From positions 10,757,495-10,821,494 of the forward strand of contig OZ234502.1 in the NCBI GenBank assembly GCA_965153455.1: a stretch of 64,000 bases of DNA. Direction: 5' to 3'. The stretch comes from Sphagnum compactum (Eukaryota; Bryophyta; Sphagnopsida; Sphagnales). This document shows, piece after piece, positions 22,280-33,692 of the stretch (positions are counted from its first letter, which is position 1; every line of letters begins with the position of its first letter). The notes under the pieces are model-generated. The model saw only the letters and a list, made by a program, of their open reading frames with translations, had not been told where the DNA came from and ran no database searches. A program made the position numbers and the translations under genes.

Positions 22280-24475
22280 AATGATTTCTTTTGGCGAATT
22301 TTCACCATGTTTGAATCTGAAAATCACATTTCATCCTGTGGAAAGATTTTAAATTACGAAATGAATAGCACAAATTCGCCAGATTTGTTGTTTTAATATT
22401 CTGTAAATAGCCAGCTGTCTATAGTAGGTTGCAGAAGGCAGGCAAGAATACAGAGGGATTCACAATGTTTTTTCCCTCTATTACCTGGTTTAAAGCCAAA
22501 TTTGGCAAAATCTTCTTATGATGCCCACTTCAGGTACATCACAAAATTGGGGGAAAAAAACGAAAAACAAAGAAAACCATTGTTACTTTGTAAGCTTGCT
22601 GGTGATGATACTTTTTGGATGCAAAACAGGCATTGAGCAGCTTACTAGGTACCCCCTGAAAATCTAATCAATGAGTTATGTTTAGATTAAATAAGCCTGT
22701 GAAAAGCCATTGGATCATAAAGGAGGAAAAAAGAACTTGAATTCATGAATTGAAAGTATGAAATAACCTTCAACCTGTCACACAAAGGCCAACCAGAAAA
22801 AGACCAGTCAAGAGATAGATTAAAATTGAATACATGTAAGTTGACTCGGAGATTTATGCTGGCTTGATCACTTGAAGACTCCTTTCTGGTGAAGGAACAC
22901 CTGGGCTGGCACCATGGTGAAAAAGAAAGCCCATCTGTTGCTCAAATAAAAGTTCTAAATTATGTCTGACGTATGTCTACTCAACATTGTAATATATGTT
23001 CTATGCCTTTAACGACTCATGTGTTCTGTTACTTTCACTAAATTTGATATGACCAACCTACCTTAGTGCCATCTCGTGATCTGCAGTTTGTGATGAAGTA
23101 AAGATCTGCATTCTCTTGTAAGCTACCGCGTCCCGTTGTACTTTCCATTCACTATTTAGCATTGAAGAGCTTGCCATTTGCCACTAGAAGCATACTGAAT
23201 GAGGGTGATGAAAGCTCAGGAGAGTCGGTCACTTTGTTTACGCAGCAGATGAAAGCCAAGGGTCCCCTAGGGTGGAAGAGCCCGTGCAAAGTACCGAGGA
23301 CAACATGCCAAGGGAAAGCATTTGCAACAAAGTGAATGAGCTGGGCTCGCAGGTACAACAGACCTGATGGGCCTGTCAATGTGTGATGATACATGTGTGT
23401 CATTTGGACGGGTCAGTGTACTAGGCCTGACATTTTTCTATGCAAGAAGTGGCTTGAACGATGCATTCCCAAATACATTCCCCAACATGTTCCCAATAGC
23501 ACCTCAATTTTGTCCCATAAAATAAAAATCCTGGCATGCTACATACCTGATGTATTTTTATTTTAAAAAAAAGTTGCCAAATTTTTGATATCACAGAGTG
23601 GTAAAATAAAACTTTGTCCTCAACTTTTTTTTACTCACGAGCAGTTTAATTAATTTGGAATATAATGGACTTCACATCACCCTACAATGTAGGGATACAA
23701 AACTTTGGCCCCTTTTTGGGTCCCTCATAGCATTTCTACCTTGAAGGCCATTACCTTGCAGCTAATGTCTCGTAACATGCGGCTTTGGGTGAGTTCATCT
23801 CGTTCAAGGTGGGCCTTGTTCGAGGACCACCATGGTGGCATGGGAAGCTAAACCATGGCAAGTTTGGGTTTGACTCCCCAACTCGTCTTATGGGACTGGA
23901 CCTTGTGATTGAGGGACCGTGGTTGAAAGCAAGTAGCGCTAATGATGAACTAAAAGTAGGTTCTTGGGGGGGAGGGGGGGCAGGATGTCAATTTGTCTCA
24001 AAGTGACACTTCATGTTGCCCTGCAAAACGTTTTTGGGGCCAAACACGGGGTTGTCCTGGGGCAACATTCGGTGTTGTCTCATATTTCCCTTTGAGACAA
24101 CTTGGTGTTGTCTTAGAGAAGGCTTTGTGTCTTGAGACATCCATCAAGTGTTGTCTCTTGGGATGCCTTGGGCTAACTTGGAGTTGTCGTGAGAATTGGC
24201 TCTTGTGAAATGGTCTGCATTACTTTAAGGCTTAGCTTGTCTAAACTCATCTATCTTAGGTATGATTTAAGTCTGGAAGAAGCCGGAAGACTTTTGGCCA
24301 ACCTAGTGTGTTGTGGGCTGGAAAGGTTGCTATAAGAGAGGTGTTGGAAGGTGTGCAGAGCTTGGGCCACGAGAGCAGGAGGAACAAGCAAAAGGAGCAT
24401 CTCATTTGGTTCTAGTAGGATGTTGGTTTGAGGTCTAATTTTAATTCTGCCAATGAAAAATGGGCCACATAATTA
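22280..24475 (+). repeat. Unclassified repeat block, copy 1
   Basis: This block is colinear with 30,890-34,005. Paired landmarks in the same order: CGCCAGATTTG (about 22,377) with 30,959; GCCAAATTTGGC (about 22,494) with 31,074; TTGCCACTAGAAGCATACTG (about 23,177) with TTGCCAATAAAAACACACTG (31,333); ACTTCACATCACCCTA (about 23,669) with 33,084; AAGGTGGGCCTTGT (about 23,808) with 33,223; and CATTTGGTTCTAGTAGG (about 24,404) with 33,928. Divergence is substantial. I see no protein motif, LTR terminus or tail that would classify it. It might be an old LTR-type or rolling-circle remnant, or a segmental duplication. Confidence 0.6.
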
Positions 24476-24779
24476 AACCCACTTTAGACGAGGGTACAGG
24501 GTCCAATTTCCTAAGAACCAATTTGTACTTATTTGAAGCAAATTGAATCCTTGAGTCGGACTGTACCTTCGTCCCTAGCCTGATTTTTGCTTCTCCAAAA
24601 GAGGAGCTCTCCTTTTAGCACTGTTTTTAAATTTTCCGTCCAAAACAGGTGCCATGTAGGTTCAGCCTCAGTTTGTTACTTTACGGTCTAGGACTGTCGT
24701 CTAAAGGCCTTGGAACCAATTTAAAGCTTTCGACCAATAAGATTGCTTGAATTCATTGGTCCCTGGGCCTTGGACACTC

Positions 24780-25287
24780 GTCTAATGGAAAGCCAATGGC
24801 ACAGAGCCTAATTATTTCTTGCTGCCGGGACAGTCACTTTCCATTGGAGAGTTCCAAGTGGAATACAAGAATCAGGAACTCTGAAATATCCAGTGAGCTG
24901 TGTGAGCTGTGTCCAGGGAGCAGCGCTTGAGTGAAGCAGGGAGCAACAGCAAACGTTGGAGTGCGTGAAAAACAAAGGACAAAAAAGCAGCAGCTGAGCT
25001 GCAGAAGCGAGCAGGGGGCGCGAAGAGCAGCAGCCACAAAGCTCGCTCGCCCTCCTCGTCCATCGCGTCCCCGGTGCTGCTTGCTCCTGGCGGCCTGACA
25101 ACAGCAGCGGTGACGGGCCGCAGCAGCCGGGAGAGCAGGGCAGCCAAAGTGGCAATCTTCCTTCTTCGTCGACGACGACGATGACGCGGCGCCAGTCACC
25201 AAAACCTCACAAGAAACGACTAGCGACAGGTTTGCGTTCATTAGGGTTTAAGTTTTTTAGGTTTTGAGGAATTTAGGGCTTCAAGAC
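24780..25287 (+). other. GC-rich stretch upstream of the glutamine-rich pseudogene
   Basis: This is sharply more GC-rich than its surroundings, with CAG/CTG and GAC/GTC trinucleotide runs (for example ACGACGACGACG near 25,173). Just after it comes TTAGGGTTTAAG and TTTAGGGCTT, telo-box-like words typical of plant 5' leaders, and then the ATG at 25,288. It reads like the promoter and leader of a former gene. Arg/Ala/Cys-rich frames on the minus strand here show no motif and are probably by-products of the composition. Confidence 0.4.
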
Positions 25288-25860
25288 ATGTTCAGGCATC
25301 AGTTACAGAATCAACATCAACTAGAACTCCAGCAACAGCAATTGCAGGCTGTGTCAACTACCCAGTAGCAAATTCCTCAACAAATTCTTAGCAAATGCCC
25401 CAACAACAGCAACCTCAATTGTAACCTCAGGCCCAGCAACAAAATGTTGTTTTGATACATCAACAACAAGCCCATCAGCAAGTTCCACCTTAGCATCCTC
25501 AACAGCTATAACTACAGGCCACTCCATTGACAGCACAGCCAGAGCATCAATAGCAACCTTAAGCTTTGTCACCGCCACCCCAATTACAACCTTAGTAGCT
25601 CACACATCAAATTGGTCAACACCAAGCTGAACAACCCCAACATTTGCTTCAGCTCAAGTACAAGCATCTGCTTCTGCTTCAACACCTACACCAGTGCAGC
25701 ATTAGGTCAAGAGGGAGACAGGAGGAGGGGCAGACCGTGTGCCCTAGCGTCAGGAAGGAGATCTCTCATAGCTGCAGGAATTGGGTGCCAAAAATGGTTA
25801 GTATGATGGAACTCCAATTGGAGTTACAGTGATACTTGTTATGTCAATTACAGGTTGTGA
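25288..25860 (+). pseudogene. Glutamine-rich protein pseudogene riddled with TAA/TAG codons
   Basis: From the ATG at 25,288 the plus strand reads MFRHQLQNQHQLELQQQQLQ, then TAG at a position where glutamine is expected. One base appears lost near 25,390. The next frame continues MPQQQQPQL-stop-PQAQQQ, IHQQQAHQQVPP-stop, and so on, to about 25,620. Every stop in this tract (about eight) is TAA or TAG next to glutamine or proline codons, the result expected from C-to-T change at CAA and CAG. Beyond it, VKRETGGGADR and RQEGDLS remain readable. Such Q-rich tracts occur in plant transcription co-regulators, but no diagnostic domain survives and I do not assign a family. It could instead be a lost 5' part of the neighbouring LINE. 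Confidence 0.5.
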
Positions 25861-25943
25861 GAGGTGGTGAACGAAAAACTATATCCATATCTGATTTGGT
25901 GGTTTGGGCTCGCTATTGACTGACGAAAATTGCTGCCGAAACG

Positions 25944-26846
25944 ATGGCCGAGTACGACGCCTCATAGTTTCACCCTCGCAGTCTGAAGTGTGTCCTGAGC
26001 CTCGACAGCAAGCAAGCCTAGGCCGTTTGCGCGCTCTACAGCCTATCAAGAAAAACGAAGGTAGAACAACATCTAGCAATTGTTGACCATTTTTTCGAAA
26101 CACCTAACCTGAAGTCTGAGAAAAGCCAGAAGGCACAAAGTGACAATGACGACAAGTTCAACACGTTGCTTGAACGTGCTCAAAAGAAGATCGAAGCACA
26201 AATTGCACAATCGCAACAGATCTTTGAGCAGGTCACCAACAACTTTCTAGAACGTATCACAACAGCCCAACAGTTAGCCCCTACTACCAGTCATGACAAT
26301 GAGGTTACAAAACAGCTTGTTAAGGAGGTGGTGGAGGAGTCAGGGGGAAAGTGGGTGGACGTTGTGAAGAAGATGGGCAAACAGATGGACAACTTTGTCA
26401 GCCAAGGTGAGGCCAGGGAACACTCCACACGCTCCTGCAGCGCACGTATCATACGATTTGACGAAATAGAAAGCGAGACAGCACAGCAACTGCTAGATAA
26501 AGTCAATAGTCAGGTTCTACAAGGACAGATGAAGCTAGCCATTAAGGCTGTGGCAGCAGTGCGCCAGCCCATCAGCAGGAGAGATGAGACCAAGCCTGGG
26601 ACTGTACGCACACGAGCTGTACTTGTTACTTTTGCTACAGTTGAGGACAGAAAAGCTATCTTTCAAAACCGCGTAGCTCTGAAAGGTACCCACTGGGGCT
26701 TGGAAGAGGATTTGACCAAACAGCAACAAGAGCGAAAGAGGGCATCATGGCATCTGTTTGAGAAGGCCAAAACGGAAAAGAAGAAAGTTTACTGGTGTGG
26801 CGCAGACCTTTACATCAATGACACCAAGGTCATAGCTCAGCACTAG
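25944..26846 (+). pseudogene. LINE-B ORF1 (RNA-binding protein), N-terminus interrupted by two TAGs
   Basis: The frame starts ATG GCC GAG at 25,944 and meets TAG at 25,965 and at 26,019, then is open from 26,022 to the TAG at 26,844. The first part has VEQHLAIVDHFFETP and a charged helix (LLERAQKKIEAQIAQSQQIF), probably a coiled coil. The C-terminal half has ARIIRFDEI, SRRDETKPG, TRAVLVTFATVEDRKAIFQN and GLEEDLTKQQQERK, a layout like the RRM-plus-C-terminal domains of LINE ORF1 proteins that coat the element RNA. The start is chosen as the only nearby in-frame ATG; with the two stops it may not be the true one. Confidence 0.65.
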
Positions 26847-29800
26847 GGGTGCTGCGACCAGAGAGCATTACAAGTCTCCCTGTGGAACATCCATGGGGGG
26901 ACAAACACGAAGTTAAGTACCAGTTCACATATACAGAGACTGTTTGATGACTCAGATGTTGTTGCACTGACTGAAACACACTTATTCCCTGATGAAACAC
27001 CACTGCATATGCCTGGTTTTCAGTGTTTACACAATCCACGCCCTGTAGTTGACATGAGCGCAGTCAAAGCAACAGTGAAGCATAGTGGTGGTGTTGCAGT
27101 ATTTGTGAATGACTCATGGTCAGACTGTGCATCCCTACGGAAACAGAGCACAGATGGCACCAGGTTGTGGCTGCAGATCCAGCGCCCAGGGGCTGCACCG
27201 TTGTTTTTGGCTGTAGTGTATGCTCCACCCAAAGGATCCCCATATGCTGATGAAGGCTTGTTTGATAACATTGCTGCAGAGGTCGGCATGATTCAGGATC
27301 TTGGGGGCAGTATTTTACTGTATTTTACTAACTGGTGATTTCAATGCAAGGACCAGTGCAGCTGACGACTATGTTGATTGTCGTTACTTTGTAGATCACA
27401 TGCCTGACACGCTGCCATTAGGGAATGACTTCCCGGAGGTTTTGCCTGAGCGACATAACTCAAACAAGGGGGGGTTGAAAGGTTGGCACAATGAGTTCTT
27501 AGACCTTTGCCGCTCCTCGGGATTGTTCATTCTCAATGGCAGGATCACAGGCGATGAATCAGGGGAGTGCACTTACTTTGCCAATGGCGGCTCCAACCTT
27601 GTGGATTATATGGTCGCATCACCTGCTCTGTTTGATTGTGCCACATCATTTGTTGTACATAAATGCCCTCTATTCTGTGGAAAAGGGTGTGATTCCGACC
27701 ATAGGCCACTTTCACTCAACTTGCAGTTACCTTGGCAACATGTGTCATCAGCAACTTCAGAATCACGTGCAGACATCCGTCGTTTCAAACATGATGCTAG
27801 CAAGTGCATACAGTATTGTCAGCACCTACAGTAACAGATTGCCCAGTGCACAACACAAATGAGTGACACAGACAATGCTGACATGGCCGTGCAGTTGTTG
27901 CATGACTGCATTTGTAACGTCGCTGCGGCTGTGCATGGCTGCCCTGCGGCACACACCAGCACAACACAACATTGTCATCAACCATGGTTTGATACTAAAT
28001 GTCGCAACAAACACAAAGAAGTATCTGCATATGCAAAGCTTCATCCTGACAACCGTCTAGCACGCGAACGGAAGAAGCAACTTAAACATCTACTGCGTCG
28101 TAAGAAACGCACGTACAAGAAGCTGCAAGGCCGACAGTTGTGTACACTAGCAAAGACAGATCCAGCCAGCTTTTGGAGGCAATACTCCAAGAGCAACGAG
28201 CGATCTGTTGTTATCAGCAAAGCAGACTTGGTTGTTGGCTTCCAGAAGCTGCTGGAAGGACAATGCCCCAGTGATACAGCTGGGGGACAGGGCAGTTCTA
28301 CAGATCAGGTGGTCTCGAGCTTGTCACACCCTTTTGTAAGTGATGATTGCAGTACACTAAACTGTGACATAACCTTAGATGAGATTGCGCAAGTGATGAG
28401 GAGACTCAAACGTAACAAGTTTGCTAGCTTAGATGGCATCAAAGCAGAGTTTCTGCTAGATGCTGGTGATATGTTGCATGTACCACTGCAGATTGTGTTC
28501 AACAAGTTGTTGCAACAAGGTTATTCAGTAGGCTTGTCTACTGGAGTCATTCATGCATTGCACAAGGGTGGTGATGCCTTGCAATTTGAAGAACTATAGG
28601 GGAATCACAGTGGCTCCTGTACTAGCTAAGGTGTTTGCCATGATTCTAGAGGCACGGTTGAGTAGCTGGGCAGAAGAAAGGGGCCTACGTGCTAGGGGAC
28701 AAGCTGGTTTTAGGAAAGACTTCCGCACCACAGATAACCTGTACATTTTGCGAACGCTCATTGAACAAAGCACTCACAAACGCAAAAAGGTGTATTGTTG
28801 TTTTGTGGACTTTCGCAAAGCTTTTGATACAGTGCCTCGTGATCTGCTATGGCAGGTGCTGGCTGAGATGGGAATTGTGGGTCGCTCATGCAGTGTCTAC
28901 AGAACATGTACAGCCAGGACAGCGTCAGAGTTACGCATCCAACAGAAGGGCTATCAGCCCGGTTCTCATGTGGTATTGGGGTCAAACAAGGCTGTCCACT
29001 GAGCCCACTGCTTTTTGGACTCTACCTTGATGGACTTGAGAAGCATCTAGATGCACTTGATGGCGACAACCCGCCACAGTTGACAGACATAGTAGTCAAA
29101 TTACTGCTATATGCAGATGATTTGGCATTGATGTCAGAGACCCCACAAAGGTTGCAGAAACAAATAGATCCTCTATCTGAGTTCTGTGTTGAACGACAAT
29201 TGGTCATCAATGTGAGTAAGACAAAGGTAGTGGTGTTTGAGAAATGCCGTAGTGCAGCGCCAGAGTTCACATACAGAGGGACAACCATTGAGCGGGTCTA
29301 ATCATTGAGCGGGTCCAATCATTCAGATACCTGGGCTTAGAGTTACATAGTACAAGAGGCATGGCAGTCGCCATAGACAAATTGACTGCTGCTGGGAAGA
29401 AGGCACTGTTTGCATTACGCCGCAGATGCAATGATCTCAGCATAACAGATCCGGAAGTAATGTGTCAGTTGTTTGACTCATTGGTACGCCCAGTACTGAG
29501 CTATGCATGCGACGTGTGGACAGGTTGTATAGGGGCGAAAGGGTTGCAACAAGCAGAACAAGTACATAGAATGTTCCTGAGAGGAATATTAGGGGTCAAT
29601 AAAACAACAAGCACTTTTGCTGTGTTGGGGGAGTTTGGAAGGTATCCATTGGAATATTTCTGGTGGCAACAAACTCTCAAGTATTATGATAGACTACGGG
29701 AGTCCACACCAGATCGTCTGTTGTACTGTGCCTACCAGACCCAGCTCCAGATGCTCAGTGTGCTCAATGATAACCAACAGTGTTGGCTCCGGAATGTGGA

Positions 29801-30343
29801 GTTGTGGCTTGACGACCAAGGGGTTGGGGTTCTCTATACTAATGTCATGTGTGCTGTGGCAAGTGCACAGGCTTCTTATATAGAATCCACTTATGGTGAA
29901 CAGGCCAGAGCCAGAAGTAGCAGATTACGTACATACCAGCTGATGAACACGAGCTGTACAACAGAATCTGGGTACTCATATGCACATCAGAGTTATTTGC
30001 AAGTGATCACAAATGTTCAGTTCATGCAATCTTTGTCAAGGTTCAGATGTTCAAACCATCGTTTGGAGGTAGTGGTAGGCATGCAAAGCCTGAGAGTGTA
30101 CCGAGGAGAGATAGGGTTTGTCGCCTGTGTTCCCTAGGAGCTGTTGAGGATGAAGACCACCTGTTGCTAGTGTGCCCAGCTCACCATGACATTTGTTGCA
30201 AGTTTGGTCAACACCTAGGGAAACAGTTGACACCGTGCAGCTTACTGCCTGAATTGATGCATTCGACTACTCAGAAAGCAGTAGCTTTGTACTTAGTTTC
30301 TTGCCTAGACAACAGGAGTGTTTTGCTCAAATCAACTAGGTAA
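26847..30343 (+). pseudogene. LINE-B ORF2: AP endonuclease, reverse transcriptase and zinc-knuckle C-terminus, frameshifted
   Basis: The coding signal starts directly after the ORF1 stop and in its frame: VSLWNIHGG, VVALTETHLF, GGVAVFVNDSW and VVYAPPKGSPY, then LTGDFNA in the next frame and SDHRPLSLNL, all marks of the AP-type endonuclease that nicks target DNA. The reverse transcriptase follows: NYRGITVAPVLAKVFA, CCFVDFRKAFDTVPRD (motif A), GVKQGCPLSPLLFGLYLDGL (motif B) and YADDLALMS (catalytic, 29,110-29,121). After the RT come ALRRRCNDLSI and YACDVWTG, and the C-terminus has RVCRLCSLGAVEDEDHLL with a following CP. Breaks are at 27,311-27,330 (duplication), 27,832 (TAA), about 28,577, about 28,880, 29,287-29,320 (duplication) and about 30,070. 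No ATG lies between the ORF1 stop and the first endonuclease motif. Confidence 0.85.
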
Positions 30344-30390
30344 TAGTCGTCAAATGGATCTCTCTGGTCCGGGTATTGACGTTAAATTAA

Positions 30391-30409
30391 AAGAAAGAAA
30401 GAAAGAAAG
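30391..30409 (+). repeat. (AAAG)n 3' tail of LINE-B
   Basis: The element ends in about five AAAG units instead of a poly(A) tail. The truncated copy at 1,381-1,405 ends in AAAAG units after the same GTTAAATTAAAAG sequence, so the microsatellite tail belongs to the family. Confidence 0.8.
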
Positions 30410-31524
30410 TACTGTGACAATCAGAGTTTTGGCCAATCTTTTGAAAAACCTCAAATTTGCACTAAAAAACCAAAAATTTCCCACTTTTTACTCTGAAACT
30501 TTTGTGAAAAAAAGTCACTACTATGGTGGGCCTATAGAAAGGTTCGGTGACTGACCATCACTATGACTACCTAATCGACAAGTGAGAGTGAAGTGGAACA
30601 GAGGGCCTTGCCAGGTAACCTCTATGATCCTCGACCACAGATGATTTTTTTCTTTCCCCCCCTTCGTTAACAAGCTGTGCAGGTATTAAAGAACAATTCT
30701 TCATATGGCCTGGTATGGGCAAAAGACATTGTGAGCAGCTATTACCATGTGCATGTAATATGTGTACCAATGATTCTTATACTCAACATGCATTAATTCG
30801 CACTTAAAAATCTTCTATTTGCCAATAAAAGCATATTGGATGAGGGACATGGGTCCTGGTATATGGAAAGAATGGAGAGCCGGTATAATGAGTGTTTCTT
30901 TAAAAATATGATTTCAATCTATACAAAGGATTACTCATAGAAAAAATGACCTAAACTCGCCAGATTTTGAAGGATTTGGTTTTCAAATCACCAGATTTTT
31001 ATGATGAGTTCCAGTAGGTAGACAGCAATATAAAAGGATTCTTTTTTTTTCCTACTTTCATATCTAGTAACTAGCCAAATTTGGCTAAATCATTTTGTGA
31101 ATGATGGCCACTTTGGATACATCACAAATTCCTTAAAAGAAACCCTGGGTACAACATGTCAAGGATGTGTGCAACACAGTCAAAAGGCTATGTTTGAAGG
31201 TTTGTTGAAGGTATCGCCCCACTAATGGGAAAAAAGGGTTGTTGAACAGGTATTACTGTTCACATCTAAGATCGGTACAGATGATTCTTGTAGGTCAAGA
31301 TGCATTAATTAGCACTAGAAAGCTGCGCACTTGCCAATAAAAACACACTGAATTATGAGGGCTGTCAGCACTACACGCCAAGCCTCAACAAGAAAGCGAA
31401 TCCTTGAAGGTAAAGGATCTCATGTATGATGATTCTCTGTCATTTTGAATGCAACACACCCATCGAGTAGCTAGTCACCTTCTCAGCGACTGCAAACCTC
31501 CAGCTTCTATAAAACCAGCCTACA

Positions 31525-31918
31525 GGGGCCACACTAAACCATCACCCACCAGTGCACCATCCACTGGATGCCTCTTATTACTCAGTTGTGGATGAACCTC
31601 AACTGAGTTAATATTTGGTTTCATCTGGGTAATCAATTTTGTAGCAAATAGGTCTTATGTATAGGTAGATAGGGAGGAAAATAGGTAACCACTAGGTATG
31701 TAGATAGGTTATACATAGTCGAGGGCTGTTTTTACTACCTACCTACTGGCAAGCTGCTTGTGGGTTGTTGTGCAGGTTGTTAGTAGGTAGGTAGAGAAAA
31801 AAAGCAACTTAGCTAACCCCCATGGTTAGCTAAGGAACTGGAACCCAACAGAGAATTGTTGGCTGACCACTTACCATTCATCCTTCATGGTGTGCTGGCT
31901 GGTGCTGGTTTGCTGTGG
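31525..31918 (-). mobile_element. MITE family M1, older copy
   Basis: This matches the reverse complement of 33,362-33,692 along its length, with shared landmarks ATCCACTGGATGCCT, CTCAGTTGTGGATGAACC, CAACTGAGTTAATATTTGGT and CCACTTACCATTCATC. It has gained extra GTAG-type simple repeats (about 31,660-31,800). Its terminal repeats and target duplication have decayed. There is no coding capacity. Confidence 0.75.
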
Positions 31919-33361
31919 GGCTACTACATAGATTGTTACTTAGGGCCATCAACCATAAAAAGACCTAGCCAAATTTGGCAATTTCAAAGTAGGAAAGTTG
32001 AAAATTTTCGTGATACCATACTTGCTAGGTAGGAACTTTTAAAGAACAAGACGTACACCCCCCTTGTGGAGGAACTTTAGGAATTGAAAAGCTCCTCCAC
32101 CAAGCAGGTGAACTATTGCATTTATAATGTGCCATATTGCAACACTAGGAAAACAGCACTATGGCTTTAGGAAACCAATACATACATAAGTTTTTCACAA
32201 AAGTTTTAGATGTGGTCATGTCCACTGTCGTTTTACTCAACAATTTTTGTCATTCAAAACTAAAAATTGACAATTATTTTAGATATGTTTCTGGTGTAAA
32301 TTCAGCTAATTTTGTTAATTTCTTGAAAAAATCACCAAATTTTCAATATGACAAAATTGAAGAAAGACACTGGTCATGCCATTCCATTGTGCTCACATAC
32401 TACATCTATTGTAAGAATGCCCAATGTTAGAAGCTTAGGAAGATTAATAGCTCTTATTGGTGTCTATGGTTTCCAATCTTGAGTTTATGAATTCTCTTCA
32501 ATGTTGTTAATTGCATCCAACTTTGAAGGAAAAGGGTGCCCGCCCCTGCCCACCCTAATTCCCACCAAATAATTTTACTCAATTCTTAGATTCGCTTCAC
32601 CCATACTTGGTATGTGGGTCCCCAACAACATTCCTCACATCCAAGATGGTTCATTCCCTTGGAATGATGGAGACTGCAAGGGGAATGCTGCAAAATGCAG
32701 TCGCCACAAAGTTAGCAAGTTGGGTCAATTCTCCACCAATAAAGAGTTAAAAAGGAGACAAAACAGCAAGCCCTTACTTTAACTTGTAAGGTGACGACTG
32801 TGAAGGGGGTCTTCCGAGTATGCAGGGCCAATTGACACAAGAACCAAGCATGGGACCCAACTCCCAAAACAGACCTACCCACCAAAGAATTGCAAAGAGC
32901 AATGTTTGCTTGGGTTAAAAACTGAACCTGGATTAACAAGCAGCTCGGGACATATAATGGTGGCACTATCCTTTCAATGACATCCATAAATTTCAACATA
33001 CTAAATTGGAAACGCACGGGGTTAGCATAGTATGGTGAGGCCCAAGTAGATTGTTTAATAATGTCAGAACTGTCTCTAGAGAGAACTTCACAACACCCTA
33101 GAATGCAGGGACAAAGCCCTTTTTGGGTGGTTGGTAGTGTCTCTAGCATGAAGGCCAAAACCAACAAAAGGCTTGCGTCCAATGTCTGGAAACATGCCCC
33201 TTGGGACAAGCTCATCTCATTCAAGGTGGGCCTTGTGCTTGACCGCCATGGCACCATGGGAAGTTAATCTTCTAAGTTGTTTCCTCTCCAAACAGTTGGT
33301 TTTGTGTGGTCTGGAGACATCCATTAATTGTTGTTTCTTGGAACAACTTGGAGTTGTCTGG

Positions 33362-33692
33362 CCACAGTGAATCAAGACCCACCACTGCACCATGAAAGAT
33401 GAATGGTAAGTGGTCACGAAATAGTTTCCTGTTGAGTTCCCATGCTGGTTAGGTCAACTGGTTTTCTCTCGACCTCCCTGCTAAGAACCCACAAGTACGT
33501 TGTTAGTAGGTCATAAAAACAGCCATTACCTATGAATAAACCATCTACTTACCTCGTAGTTTCCTATTTTCCTACCTATCTACCTATATATTTCCTACAA
33601 AACTGCTTACCAAATATTAACTCAGTTGAGGTTCATCCACAACTGAGCAATAACAGGCATCCAGTGGATGGGGTTGTTGGTTCACTGTGCCC
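33362..33692 (+). mobile_element. MITE family M1, 331 bp with an 11-bp target duplication
   Basis: The element is bounded by GAGTTGTCTGG on the left (33,351-33,361) and again on the right (33,693-33,703). Its ends carry CACAGTGAA and TTCACTGTG, inverted repeats of about 14 bases with one mismatch. The corresponding place in repeat-block copy 1 (about 24,178) has no insertion and a single GAGTTGTC, an empty-site comparison. An 11-bp duplication fits Mutator-like elements (9-11 bp). There is no transposase. Confidence 0.85.

Larger units (their letters stand above)
25944..30409 (+). mobile_element. LINE-B, near-complete but inactivated non-LTR retrotransposon
   Basis: Parts in order: ORF1 (from 25,944), ORF2 with an N-terminal AP-type endonuclease, reverse transcriptase and a Cys/His C-terminus (26,847-30,343), a short 3' untranslated region, and an (AAAG)n tail to 30,409. 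A truncated sister copy lies at 1,381-1,962. ORF1 and ORF2 share one frame and are separated by a single TAG. At least eight lesions disable the copy: two TAGs in ORF1, a 10-bp tandem duplication at 27,311-27,330, a TAA at 27,832, single-base-type shifts near 28,577 and 28,880, a 17-bp tandem duplication at 29,287-29,320 and a 4-bp net loss near 30,070. The 5' end is uncertain; I set it at the ORF1 ATG. No target duplication was identified. Confidence 0.85.

Noticed and set aside
24808-25241. Cys/Leu/Ala-rich minus-strand frames in the GC-rich stretch
   Set aside because: They result from GC-rich trinucleotide repeats, and several frames are open at once, as expected from composition.
25288-27834. 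A reassigned genetic code in which TAA/TAG encode glutamine, suggested by the Q-rich tract and the stops in LINE-B
   Set aside because: The chromovirus frame of over 1,400 codons has many glutamines, all CAA or CAG, and no internal TAA/TAG. LINE-A also has TGA breaks. Ordinary C-to-T decay explains the pattern.
32712-33257. 181-codon minus-strand frame
   Set aside because: No motif; it overlaps the unclassified repeat block, whose other copy does not keep the frame.
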